In this document: in pieces, positions 7,991-16,350 of the stretch
How positions within the stretch are numbered: position 1 is the first letter of the stretch
How the letters are laid out: each line of letters starts with the position of its first letter
NCBI GenBank assembly: GCA_947305065.1
Contig: CAMZCT010000018.1
Coordinates: 1 to 36,563, forward strand
From: an uncultured Mycoplasmatota bacterium
GTDB taxonomy: Bacteria; Bacillota_I; Bacilli_A; RF39; UBA660
DNA: 36,563 nt
Direction of reading: 5' to 3'
Notes under the pieces: model-generated
Seen by the model: the letters and a program-made list of their open reading frames with translations, nothing else
Told to the model about the DNA's origin: nothing
Database searches by the model: none
Position numbers and translations under genes: made by a program

Positions 7991-9556
7991 TCATAGTACT
8001 TTACAAATACTACTTTCATAAGACTTTCTTAATTCATCTACCCTAAACACTTTAAAAGGAAGACCATTTATAAATGCATATCCCTCTGCTTTTTCTATCA
8101 ATTTATTATCTTCTTCAATATTTTTACCCGTTACTATTGCAAATATATAAGCGGTTTTTAAAGTTTTACCATTAATATCTCTATATAATATTAACTCTGT
8201 TTCTTTATGCTCAGATAACTCCCCTAACGGAGAAGATAATACTCTAAATCTTTTTGAAGATAGTATCTCTAAATTCGCTAACCCTTTATTAGTAGTTATA
8301 TAAGTATTAGCTGATAATACGATATTATCCTCACTTAAACTTCCTCTATCAAATCCAATTCCAATACAATTCTCCATATCTAAAAGGTATCTAGGATTAT
8401 ATAACGAAGCAGATAATTGATCAGAAGTATTACTTTGATACCATCTTCCTCTGTTATTTTTACCAGTATGAATAGTTTTCATATTTACTGATTCACCTGT
8501 TACAAAAGGATTTAATAAGACATCTAATATATACTGCCTTTTTTTATTATATTCCTTAGCTTCTTTTTCACTTAACTCTTCTTCACTTACTACTTTTCTT
8601 CTCTCAATAATATTTTTCTTTAATTCTCTTTCAATACCAGGTAAAAACCTTTCCATCGGATCTCTTATAATAACATGTAGTAATAATGGCTTTAATTCAC
8701 TATAATCAGTAACTTCATAATTACCATCACCACTGTATAAACTATCAATTATTTCTTTTCTATAAACTTTTTCATAATATATTAAGCAATTTTTTATTAT
8801 TTCTACTATCTTCTTACTATCATTTATTAAAGGTATAAAAGCTAGTTGATTTAAATAATAAAATTTATTTTTATCTTCTAAACTATTTATTCTAGTTATT
8901 AACAAATCTAAATCTTTTAATACATATAATATATCTACAGGAATATCTTTTTCCCTTTCATAAATAGCCTTTCTTTGCTCTATATCGGGTGTTTCATGAC
9001 CATTTTCAATATCTATATAATATTTATCTAAATAACCTCTAGTGAGCTCAAATTCAACCAATTCTTTATTATTAAATAATGTATCTTTGGAATAAACAAT
9101 AAACATTTTAAAAAATACACTAGATAATACAACTTGATTATGCCTTATATTACCATCTATTTTGTTCTTACCATTTTTTTCAAGAAAAAGATTATTAAAA
9201 TAAGTATCTAAAACTTCTTTAGTAAAAGGAATAGTATAATCTGCAACAACGAAATCAATTTTTCCATCATAATTATTAAAATCATTCTTAATAAAATTAT
9301 TGCCATTAATATAATTAAATAATGCATCTTTATACAATTCATATACTTTTTTACTATCTTCTTTAGTAATATTATTATTTAAAAATGTTAATGCTAAATT
9401 AGAAGCAATCATTTCTGAATCTGTAAATAGCACACCATATGTCTCATAGTTAACAAAACTTTTAGCCACAAACATAAGCTCTTTACTTTGTAGAAGTTTT
9501 TTAACTTTATCCATATATTCTTCCCTAGTCATAGAGTCACTAAAAGCCTTAATCAA
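7991..9556 (-). CDS. Unrecognised protein; 5' end damaged by nonsense codons
   Basis: A 521-residue hydrophilic frame with no signal peptide or membrane segment. I do not recognise its family. It has a helical, charged central part (about 190-350) and a C-terminal part with short beta-like stretches (CIGIGFDRGSLSEDN, VLSANTYITTNKGLANLE, ELILYRDINGKTLKTAYIFA). The listed start is a TTG without a convincing ribosome site. The same frame continues upstream, through TAG (9617-9619) and TAA (9662-9664), to an ATG at 9673 with a good AGGGGTGAT site; see the separate entry. It is convergent with upp and follows the asnB terminator. Either it is an inactivated gene or it restarts internally (ATG at residue 9, also without a clear site). 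Confidence 0.6.
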   Translation of the reverse strand: MIKAFSDSMTREEYMDKVKKLLQSKELMFVAKSFVNYETYGVLFTDSEMIASNLALTFLNNNITKEDSKKVYELYKDALFNYINGNNFIKNDFNNYDGKIDFVVADYTIPFTKEVLDTYFNNLFLEKNGKNKIDGNIRHNQVVLSSVFFKMFIVYSKDTLFNNKELVEFELTRGYLDKYYIDIENGHETPDIEQRKAIYEREKDIPVDILYVLKDLDLLITRINSLEDKNKFYYLNQLAFIPLINDSKKIVEIIKNCLIYYEKVYRKEIIDSLYSGDGNYEVTDYSELKPLLLHVIIRDPMERFLPGIERELKKNIIERRKVVSEEELSEKEAKEYNKKRQYILDVLLNPFVTGESVNMKTIHTGKNNRGRWYQSNTSDQLSASLYNPRYLLDMENCIGIGFDRGSLSEDNIVLSANTYITTNKGLANLEILSSKRFRVLSSPLGELSEHKETELILYRDINGKTLKTAYIFAIVTGKNIEEDNKLIEKAEGYAFINGLPFKVFRVDELRKSYESSICKVL

Positions 9557-9673
9557 AACTTCTTTTCTACTACTGACAATTAACTGAATATATTCCTTAC
9601 TATAACCTTTATTATTCTAATATAGTTCATTAACGCTATTTCTTATAGGTAAGTAATTAAATTAATCTATCAT
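9557..9673 (-). pseudogene. Original 5' end of the 7991-9556 gene, with two in-frame stops
   Basis: ATG at 9671-9673 has AGGGGTGAT just upstream and is exactly 39 codons in frame before the TTG at 9556. The frame reads MID, stop TAA, FNYLPIRNSVNELY, stop TAG, NNKGYSKEYIQLIVSSRKEV, then the body of the protein. The segments between the stops look like ordinary protein, so two substitutions rather than a frameshift seem to have occurred. Confidence 0.6.
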
Positions 9674-9691
9674 TTATATCACCCCTAAAAT

Positions 9692-9713
9692 AAAAAAGTA
9701 TATATAATATACT
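9692..9713 (-). terminator. Terminator of the asnB operon
   Basis: Minus-strand stem AGTATAT/ATATACT with a 3-base loop, followed by six T, seven bases after the asnB stop. Confidence 0.6.
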
Positions 9714-9719
9714 AATTTA

Positions 9720-11537
9720 TTATATCTTTACAAAGAATTGATCATACCATACCAAGAAAGTATATATTGTCCATATCTTCTTATAACAATCTTTCTTTCT
9801 GCTCTTATGATCTTCTAATAATCTATTAATCTTATTAACATCAAAGAATTTACTAGCTATATCACTATTAAATTTTTCTTTAATATTATTGTAAAGATCA
9901 TCTTCTCTTATCCATTCTCTCAATGGAACAGGGAATCCTAATTTTTTCTTTTTATATGCTTCATTAGGTATTACACTCTTAGCAGCCTGTCTTAAAGCCA
10001 CTTTAGTAGTAGTTTTATCTATTTTAGCACTATCTGGTAATTTTCTAGCCACCTCATATACTTCCTTATCTAAGAAAGGTGTTCTAGCTTCTAAACCAAA
10101 CATCATTGTATTTCTATCTACTGCATGTAAGAAGTCTCTAACTAACCAAAAGTAATAATCTATTACTTGTCTTTTTACTAAATTAGATTGATCTTTATAT
10201 TCGTCATAAAATGGTTTTACTATATCTCTAGTATTTATTTGATTATCTAATTTAACTATTTGTTGAGCTTCCTTATCTCTAAATATACGACCCAAACCAA
10301 TATTAATATCTTCTAATTTTCTACCTCTTCTATAAACAAAGTTAAACCCTCTAACTTCTGGGAATAATCCTGCTATTCCAGAAGCTGCTCTTCTTATAAA
10401 ATAAGGAATTTTCATATACCAAGATTGGTCTATCTCTTCACGATATGTATTATATCCACAGAACAATTCATCAGCACCTTCACCTGACATTACTACTTTT
10501 ACATCTTTAGAAGCAATTTGAGCAACAAAATATAAAGCAATTGCTGAAGGATCAGCTAAAGGTTCATCCATATGATACATAATATTTGGGAATGCTTCCA
10601 TATATTCTTCTTTAGTTATCGTTTTAGATACATTATTTATTCCTAATTTTTCAGATAAATCTTTTGCATATGATATTTCATCATACTTCGGATTATCATA
10701 TCCAACTGTATAAGTTTTATCTGGTTTAGCAATAGATACTAAATATGAAGAATCTATACCGCTAGATAAGAATGATCCCACTTCAACATCAGCAATTTCA
10801 TGATGCTTAACAGAATCTTCCATTGCTCTTTCAATGTCCTTAACAATTTTATCCATATCATCATTCTTAACATCAAATTCCATTTTAAAGAATCTTTTAA
10901 TATCTATTTCTCCATCTTTATATATTAATTGATAACCTGGTTCTAACCTTTTTACACCCTTAAAGAAAGTTTCAGTAGTAGGTGTAGAATTAAAACATAA
11001 ATATGCTGATAATATATCACCATTAAACTCTTTATTAAAATCAGGATGATCTAAAAATTCTTTAATTTCTGAACCAAACATAAAAGTTCCATTATTCTGA
11101 TAATAGTAGAAAGGTTTTATTCCCCAACCATCTCTCGCACAAAATAATTCTTTTTTATTCGTGTCCCAGATGGCAAAAGCAAACATACCACGTAACTTTT
11201 TAGTTACTTCATGTCCCCATTCTTCATACCCGTGAATAAGTACTTCTGTATCCGATGTCGTATGAAATTTATATTTTTTATCTAAATCTTTCTTTAACTC
11301 TTTAAAATTATATATTTCCCCATTAAAAACAATTACTATACTCTTATCTTCGTTATACATTGGTTGATCACCAGTAGTTAAATCTATTATAGATAATCTT
11401 CTATGACCTAAAGCACAATTATCATCTAAATAAAAGCCTTCTGCATCTGGCCCCCTGTGGGCTATTCTATCGGTCATTGCTTTTAGTACTTTTTTACTTG
11501 TTTTCTTATCTGTTACATATCCAGCAATACCACACAT
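9720..11537 (-). CDS. asnB: Asparagine synthetase, glutamine-hydrolysing (AsnB type)
   Basis: A two-domain cytoplasmic amidotransferase. MCGIAGY at the start exposes Cys2, the glutaminase nucleophile; HRGPDAEG and the FNGEIYNF segment (71-78) belong to the same domain. SSGIDSS (258-264) is the ATP-pyrophosphatase loop, and GEGADELFCGY is also conserved. Length 605 is normal for Bacillus-type AsnB. AGGTGAT lies upstream of the ATG. It starts eight bases after the LTA-synthase-like gene, so the two are co-transcribed. Free asparagine synthesis is the textbook reaction, but B. subtilis AsnB and actinobacterial LtsA/AsnB amidate diaminopimelate of peptidoglycan; the envelope-gene partner and DAP-type MurE make that role plausible here (inference). 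Confidence 0.93.
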   Translation of the reverse strand: MCGIAGYVTDKKTSKKVLKAMTDRIAHRGPDAEGFYLDDNCALGHRRLSIIDLTTGDQPMYNEDKSIVIVFNGEIYNFKELKKDLDKKYKFHTTSDTEVLIHGYEEWGHEVTKKLRGMFAFAIWDTNKKELFCARDGWGIKPFYYYQNNGTFMFGSEIKEFLDHPDFNKEFNGDILSAYLCFNSTPTTETFFKGVKRLEPGYQLIYKDGEIDIKRFFKMEFDVKNDDMDKIVKDIERAMEDSVKHHEIADVEVGSFLSSGIDSSYLVSIAKPDKTYTVGYDNPKYDEISYAKDLSEKLGINNVSKTITKEEYMEAFPNIMYHMDEPLADPSAIALYFVAQIASKDVKVVMSGEGADELFCGYNTYREEIDQSWYMKIPYFIRRAASGIAGLFPEVRGFNFVYRRGRKLEDINIGLGRIFRDKEAQQIVKLDNQINTRDIVKPFYDEYKDQSNLVKRQVIDYYFWLVRDFLHAVDRNTMMFGLEARTPFLDKEVYEVARKLPDSAKIDKTTTKVALRQAAKSVIPNEAYKKKKLGFPVPLREWIREDDLYNNIKEKFNSDIASKFFDVNKINRLLEDHKSRKKDCYKKIWTIYTFLVWYDQFFVKI

Positions 11538-11545
11538 ACTATCAC

Positions 11546-13486
11546 CTACTCATTTATTATATATTCGTAATACTTATTATTCATTAATAATCTACTTACG
11601 CTAAATCCATTAGCCACCCTATTATTCATTTCTCTTATATGTTCATCTTGATTTTCTAATTCTTTACCTTCTTTAGGAACAAATCTTCCTCCAGCAAAGT
11701 AAGTACCATAATCACTTACCCAGCTTCTATTAGAGAAAATTGCTAATCCAGGATAATTACTTAGTATATCTTTACCAATTATTAATCTGGAATCATAATC
11801 TACTCCAAATAAATTTAACAAAGTAGGAAGAACATCTATCTGACTACCAACCTTATCTATTACAATAGGTTTTTCCATACTACTACTCCATAAGAAGAAA
11901 TTACTTCTATTTACTTCAACAACTGCATCTTTAGTATAACTTGCAATTGAGTTCATCTCATCTATAGTTAAAGTGTATGGATAGTGATCACCCACCATTG
12001 CTATTACTGTATTATCTAACTCTCCAGCTTCCTTTAGTTGATTTATTAAAGCTTCTAAAGCTTTATCTAACTCTATTTGTGAAGCCAAATAATATCTTGC
12101 TTGAGAAGGTAAATTAGAATCAATTTGATCTAAGTACTTTTTTGCTATATTATCACTACCATTATAAGGAGAATGACCACTAACAGTAACATAATAAGTA
12201 ACAAAATTTCCATCCTGTCCAACATAATCTGGAACAGTAGCATTCATCATATCTATATCACTAGGTAACCAATTTGAACGTATTCTTTTCTCTAAACCAT
12301 TACCTATACCCAAATAATTACTAAATCCTAATGTATTCATAGTAATATTTCTCTTGTAATAAGTATAAGTCCAATCATGATATCCATATGCTCTATAACC
12401 AAGTTTACTAAATGCATTACCAAGAGCAAATGAAACTCTAGGTTGTTTTTGTTTCCATAATTTCAAAGTCTCTTGAGTAGGAATCAAACCAGTTGTAGCT
12501 TGAAATTCACCACCAGTTGTACTTAAAAATACAGGAGAATAAAAATTAGTAAACTTAAATCCCTCATTTATCATTTTATAAAGAGTAGGTGTTCTTTCTT
12601 CATCTAAAGCCACTTCATTATAACCTTCAGCTAGAATAAATATTAAATTTTTTCCTTTAAACATTCCTGTATATTCATTCTGCTTAGTTGGAATAGAATT
12701 CATAAAATAATCATTTAATGTACTTATTTCTTTATTACCATTATCATTAAACTGTATATCTAATACATTATCTTTATAAACTATCTCTTTAGGAGTTTTT
12801 TCTTCTACTATTTTTTCTTTCTTCTTAGGCTTTTCAATATTTATATCACTTTCATATCCCACTAACTGTCTCTTTATATCTATCTTTGCATAATTAATCA
12901 TTCCAAATCTATCGATAATAGATTCTGCATCATCTATCTTAAAGTATAGTTTATATTCCGAACCGCTTACTTTTCTATCTGGTAATAAATATGCAAATGA
13001 AACAATATATGAAGTAATAAACATTAATAACAATGCAACAGTTGTTGCTTTCGAATATCTATTATAACTAATAACTTTAAATAAATTAAGAATTATTAAA
13101 ACCAAGATAGGTAATAAGAATAAAGTAAACGGGATTATATTACCTACTATAGTATCACTTACTATATTAACAAAATCTAACGCTTGATTCGCCAACCCTA
13201 TAGTTGAAAATGAAAAAGGCGTTGAAAACAAAGTAAAGAATATTAATTGAGTTTCAAAAAACACAGATAAAATAATAACTATTAAATACATAATTATTTT
13301 ATTAACTGTCTTGTTAAAACTCTTTGTCAAAATTGTAAATAATAAACATATAGGTAATAAGAATATAATTAAATAAATTAAACCTATATCTAACACTTTT
13401 TTTAACATAATATATTTAATGACTAATTCATAGTATATTAGAAAAATACTAAATACCACAAAAGGACTTATCTTTTTATTCTTCAT
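11546..13486 (-). CDS. LTA-synthase-like membrane phosphoglycerol transferase/sulfatase
   Basis: A 646-residue membrane enzyme of the alkaline-phosphatase/sulfatase superfamily. Five or so hydrophobic segments occupy about residues 8-170, a charged linker follows (about 205-280), and the extracellular domain starts near FILAEGYNEVALDEE. STTGGEF (about 322-328) supplies the expected catalytic Thr, and the MVGDHYPYTL segment carries metal-binding Asp/His. The family uses phosphatidylglycerol to build lipoteichoic acid or related polymers. The ATG used follows AGGTGAT; an upstream in-frame GTG at 13501 lies across that site and is rejected. It is the first gene of an operon with asnB. Whether it makes true LTA or modifies another glycan is not decided by sequence. 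Confidence 0.85.
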   Translation of the reverse strand: MKNKKISPFVVFSIFLIYYELVIKYIMLKKVLDIGLIYLIIFLLPICLLFTILTKSFNKTVNKIIMYLIVIILSVFFETQLIFFTLFSTPFSFSTIGLANQALDFVNIVSDTIVGNIIPFTLFLLPILVLIILNLFKVISYNRYSKATTVALLLMFITSYIVSFAYLLPDRKVSGSEYKLYFKIDDAESIIDRFGMINYAKIDIKRQLVGYESDINIEKPKKKEKIVEEKTPKEIVYKDNVLDIQFNDNGNKEISTLNDYFMNSIPTKQNEYTGMFKGKNLIFILAEGYNEVALDEERTPTLYKMINEGFKFTNFYSPVFLSTTGGEFQATTGLIPTQETLKLWKQKQPRVSFALGNAFSKLGYRAYGYHDWTYTYYKRNITMNTLGFSNYLGIGNGLEKRIRSNWLPSDIDMMNATVPDYVGQDGNFVTYYVTVSGHSPYNGSDNIAKKYLDQIDSNLPSQARYYLASQIELDKALEALINQLKEAGELDNTVIAMVGDHYPYTLTIDEMNSIASYTKDAVVEVNRSNFFLWSSSMEKPIVIDKVGSQIDVLPTLLNLFGVDYDSRLIIGKDILSNYPGLAIFSNRSWVSDYGTYFAGGRFVPKEGKELENQDEHIREMNNRVANGFSVSRLLMNNKYYEYIINE

Positions 13487-13614
13487 AATATCACCTATCA
13501 CTACATTATTATATCATTATTTATTACTATTTTATATACTCTATTTTACATATTGTTTTTTTAACAGATACATTCCTAACTAATTTATGATATACTTTTT
13601 TTAGAGGTGAATAT

Positions 13615-14040
13615 ATGAAAAAAATATATCAAGAAAGTCTTTTAAAAAGTATCATTATTACTACTACTATCGTTTTAGCTATATCTAGTTTATTGGTATT
13701 AGTTTATGGTAGCATGGGAGCGAGCGATAATGAAAAACAATTAGAAAGAGTTAATAATTGTATTCACAAGAATGTCGAATGTGAAGAAAAATGGGAAACA
13801 AGTGATGATAATGATTGGTGGCGCGATGATTATAAATCAATCACCAAAGACTATGAAATATTATCAGAGAAATATGATCAAGATCAAGCTCTAACTATTT
13901 TCCATAGAAAAGGGCATTACGAAGCTAGTACAATTTGGTTTGCCACTTTTAGAAATCTAGAAATAGCAGCTATAGTAATTGGTATATTGACAGGAACAAT
14001 ATTACATTTAGTTTATAAAGCAAAAAAGAAAAGGAATTAA
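13615..14040 (+). CDS. Small membrane protein with two membrane segments
   Basis: A 141-residue protein not assigned to a family. Hydrophobic segments lie at about 11-32 and 112-132, both with flanking basic residues (KKIYQESLLK, KAKKKRN), so both ends should be cytoplasmic and the about 80-residue loop outside. The loop is acidic and tryptophan-rich (EEKWETSDDNDWWRDD) with two cysteines (CIHKNVEC) that could form a disulfide. AGAGGTGA precedes the ATG. It stands alone on the plus strand and shares a terminator with the convergent lipoprotein gene. Confidence 0.8.
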   Translation: MKKIYQESLLKSIIITTTIVLAISSLLVLVYGSMGASDNEKQLERVNNCIHKNVECEEKWETSDDNDWWRDDYKSITKDYEILSEKYDQDQALTIFHRKGHYEASTIWFATFRNLEIAAIVIGILTGTILHLVYKAKKKRN

Positions 14041-14054
14041 ATAATTCCTTTTTT
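14029..14054. terminator. Bidirectional terminator
   Basis: Perfect 10-bp stem AAAAGGAATT/AATTCCTTTT with a four-base loop; T-rich on both strands. It overlaps the stop codons of the two convergent genes. Confidence 0.82.
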
Positions 14055-14763
14055 ATTTGTTAAATTCACTTAAATCAATTTCATAAATACTTTCAACACT
14101 GACTTTATCATCTAAATTATTATAGATAGTCAATACTGCTATTGTATATGTTGGTTCTTTAGCAGTTGTTTTACCTAAAGCTAATACAGCATAGTTATTA
14201 CCTGATACTAATTGTGACCCTAGTAAAGCAATTGGTATATATTCTACTCCAGACAATTTTTCTAATGCTGTATCAAATACTTTCTTAATCTTTTTGTCTA
14301 ATTCTTGAGCTTCTGTTTTATTATAAACAGACCATCCACCCGATACATCTTTTTTATCTACTTCATTATCTTTAAATAAATACATATTTAAATCAAAGTC
14401 TTCTACAGCTTTAATTGAAGATTTATTTTTTAAATCATTATAAATTACTACTATTTTATAATCTGTACTAGGTTTCTCTGTAACAGTAGTTCCCTTACAT
14501 AAGAACATATAATTAGTTCCTGACACAACTTGTGTACCTAATAAAGCAACAGGTTCTAGTTCTAAACCATCATAGTTTTCAGTAGCTTTTTCAAAGGCTT
14601 TTTGAGCTTCCTTGGGAATGTTTAGTTCCTTTGCTGAAGTATCAACTTCCCAACCACCAAGTTTTTTTACCATTTCTGGTTCTTTTTCTTCTTTTTTTCC
14701 ACAACTAGTAACAAATAGTAATGAACCAACTAATAACAACACTAATAATAATTTCTTTTTCAT
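14053..14763 (-). CDS. Lipoprotein with two cystatin-like repeats
   Basis: A 236-residue lipoprotein: KKK then a hydrophobic signal ending in FVTSC, with Cys21 as the lipidation site. The mature part consists of two copies of one domain. Copy 1 has GGW at 36-38, a long helix (EAQKAFEKATENY) and QVVSGTNY (78-85); copy 2 has GGW at 142-144, a matching helix and QLVSGNNY (184-191). A Gly pair at the start, a helix, and a QxVxG loop are the order seen in cystatins, inhibitors of papain-like proteases, and bacterial cystatins have been reported. Inhibition of a protease is inference; the fold may be used only for binding. ATG with AAGGA at seven bases is preferred over an upstream TTG (14784). Confidence 0.75.
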   Translation of the reverse strand: MKKKLLLVLLLVGSLLFVTSCGKKEEKEPEMVKKLGGWEVDTSAKELNIPKEAQKAFEKATENYDGLELEPVALLGTQVVSGTNYMFLCKGTTVTEKPSTDYKIVVIYNDLKNKSSIKAVEDFDLNMYLFKDNEVDKKDVSGGWSVYNKTEAQELDKKIKKVFDTALEKLSGVEYIPIALLGSQLVSGNNYAVLALGKTTAKEPTYTIAVLTIYNNLDDKVSVESIYEIDLSEFNK

Positions 14764-14777
14764 ATTATTTCCTTGTA

Positions 14778-14821
14778 TAATCAATCTTATAGAAATGAGT
14801 TAAATTTTTATAGATTGATTA
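14778..14821 (-). promoter_or_regulatory. Inverted repeat in the 5' leader of the lipoprotein gene
   Basis: Perfect 10-base arms TAATCAATCT (14778-14787) and AGATTGATTA (14812-14821) separated by 24 bases, ending directly before the ribosome site of the lipoprotein gene. It could be an operator or an mRNA stem that affects stability or translation. No T-run follows, so it is not a terminator. Confidence 0.4.
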
Positions 14822-14839
14822 ATTCCTTTCTATATATTT

Positions 14840-14866
14840 TAATCTTATTATTTTATAATAAGATTA
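14840..14866. repeat. AT-rich palindrome at the left edge of the IS110 element
   Basis: Perfect 11-base arms TAATCTTATTA/TAATAAGATTA with a five-base centre. The predicted IS left end (14844) falls inside the left arm, so most of the palindrome is the element's own subterminal sequence. Confidence 0.5.
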
Positions 14867-14869
14867 TGC

Positions 14870-15050
14870 ACTGTGGATTTGTTTCTATATTTTTACAGCT
14901 TTGACTGTTTTTGGAGGCTCAAACCACAGATTTTTTATTTTAATTGTTGATTAGTTAGTTAACACTTTGATGTTTTATAGGTTCAGCAAGGTTACAAGAT
15001 GAGAAATTTATGTGGTAAACATACAGTGCTAAAAAATAATCGTTTAAGGA
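14870..15050 (+). ncRNA. Candidate bridge RNA (seekRNA) of the IS110 element
   Basis: IS110 elements encode a structured guide RNA, commonly upstream of the transposase in the IS110 group. Here the 5' noncoding DNA starts with a hairpin: CTGTGG (14871-14876) pairs with CCACAG (14924-14929), continued by TTTG/CAAA, with an inner stem ACAG/CTGT (14895-14908). More weak hairpins follow (TATGT/ACATA near 15008-15022). The first hairpin is followed by TTTTTTATTTT, which could terminate some transcripts. The predicted junction-promoter start falls at the base of the first stem. Guide loops were not assigned with confidence; the region is too AT-rich for eye matching. Confidence 0.45.
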
Positions 15051-15060
15051 GGTGTTTATA

Positions 15061-16221
15061 ATGATATATGTTGGAATAGATATATCAAAATACAAACACG
15101 ACTGTTTCATCTGCAGTGATACAGGTGAAGTTATTGTAGAAAACTTATCTTTTGAAAACAATCAAAAAGGATTTCAATGCTTTCTAGACCTATTGAAATC
15201 CTATGATAATTCTAATGTCCATATCGGTTTAGAAGCCACCGGACATTATGGTTTGAATTTGAAATTATTCTTAGAAAAGAATAATTATAGTTTTATGGAA
15301 TTTAACCCTCTTTTAGTTAAAGAATTTTCTAAATCCTTATCTTTAAGAAGAACTAAAACTGATAAAGCTGATGCCATTGTTATATGTCAAAAGCTTATGT
15401 CAGTTCCATATAAACCAAATTCTAAACTATTTTATCATAAATATTCTTTAAAGTCACTTTCTAGATTGAGAGAAACTTTAGTTAAGCAAAGAAGTAAGTA
15501 TATGATTCAAATGACTAATACATTAGATATTTTGTTTCCAGAGTTCAAACCTTTCTTTTATAACAGATTTTCTTCTACTTCTTTATATATTTTAAAGAAA
15601 TACAAAACTATTGATAAAATTTCTAATATGAAAGATTTTGATACTCTCAACAGACTTTCCCGTGGTAAATTCACTTATCCTAAATTTGTTAGATTAAAAG
15701 AATTAGCTAAAAATACTATCGGTGAATCTAATGAATTATTTGAATTTCAACTTCAAACTCTTATTTCTCTTTATGAAGAAATTGATTCTAAAATCGATTC
15801 AATAGGTAAACTACTTTCTACAATTATCAAAGATTTTAATCCACCAACACTCTCTATTCCTGGTATTGGTGTGATTTCATGTGCTTCAATCATTTCTGAG
15901 TTTGGAGACATTTCTAAATTTAATAATGCTGGTCAAATGTTATCATTTGCTGGTCTAGAACCTGGCGTTATTGAATCTGGTACAATGTCCTCAAAAGGCA
16001 AAATGGTTAAGCGTGGTTCTGGATATTTGAGACAATCTCTTATGAATGTTTGTATGGTTATTATTGCTAATAATCATACTTTCTATGATTACTTTCATAA
16101 AAAGATGAATGAAGGCAAATGTTATAGAGTTGACTTATCTCATGTATGTCGAAAACTAATTCGGGTTATCTTCATACTTGAAAAGAAAAATATCCTTTTT
16201 GATCCGTCTTTATTGAAATAA
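15061..16221 (+). CDS. IS110-family DEDD transposase (recombinase)
   Basis: A 386-residue recombinase. The N-terminal RuvC-like domain shows Asp7 in YVGIDIS, Glu58 in GLEATGHY, and Asp101/Asp104 in TDKADA, the DEDD set. A helical linker follows, then the C-terminal Transposase_20 domain (about 262-345) with PGIGVISCASIISEFGD, MLSFAGLEPG and KRGSGYLRQSL, which carries the catalytic serine region. All motifs are intact and there is no frameshift, so the element may be active. The ATG at 15061 is preceded by AAGGAGG; a GTG at 15052 overlaps that site and is rejected. Confidence 0.95.
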   Translation: MIYVGIDISKYKHDCFICSDTGEVIVENLSFENNQKGFQCFLDLLKSYDNSNVHIGLEATGHYGLNLKLFLEKNNYSFMEFNPLLVKEFSKSLSLRRTKTDKADAIVICQKLMSVPYKPNSKLFYHKYSLKSLSRLRETLVKQRSKYMIQMTNTLDILFPEFKPFFYNRFSSTSLYILKKYKTIDKISNMKDFDTLNRLSRGKFTYPKFVRLKELAKNTIGESNELFEFQLQTLISLYEEIDSKIDSIGKLLSTIIKDFNPPTLSIPGIGVISCASIISEFGDISKFNNAGQMLSFAGLEPGVIESGTMSSKGKMVKRGSGYLRQSLMNVCMVIIANNHTFYDYFHKKMNEGKCYRVDLSHVCRKLIRVIFILEKKNILFDPSLLK

Positions 16222-16242
16222 TTGATTTCTCAATTTTTCAAA

Positions 16243-16265
16243 ATTTCACTTTGTGAAATCTTTTT
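16243..16265 (+). terminator. Terminator of the IS110 transposase
   Basis: Perfect 7-bp stem ATTTCAC/GTGAAAT with a TTT loop, then C and five T, 22 bases after the transposase stop. Confidence 0.75.
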
Positions 16266-16350
16266 GGCGTGGGTGTCTTTCCGTTTATGACAAACTATTA
16301 AAAAGCACTTGACTTATTATAGTTAGCCTCCTATAAATATTATATTACAA

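Larger units (their letters stand above)
14844..16314 (+). mobile_element. IS110-family insertion sequence
   Basis: An about 1.47-kb element containing one DEDD transposase, a 5' noncoding region of about 215 bases and a 3' noncoding region of about 90 bases. The 8-base direct repeat CTTATTAT occurs at 14844-14851 and 16313-16320, marking likely edges; it begins with CT, the core dinucleotide known for IS621. Joining the right end (TTGA) to the left end (CTTATT) would create TTGACT, a 16-base spacer and GATTAT (14862-14867), a junction promoter firing into the noncoding left end. Edges are inferred and could shift within the repeat. The element separates tex from the lipoprotein gene. Confidence 0.75.

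Noticed and set aside
9554..9556. TTG as a true start of the 521-codon gene
   Set aside because: No ribosome site precedes it, and coding-like sequence continues upstream in frame to a well-placed ATG beyond two stops.
13568..13596. Promoter for the small membrane protein at 13615
   Set aside because: TATGAT/TATACT sequences are present but no -35 lies at a usable distance.
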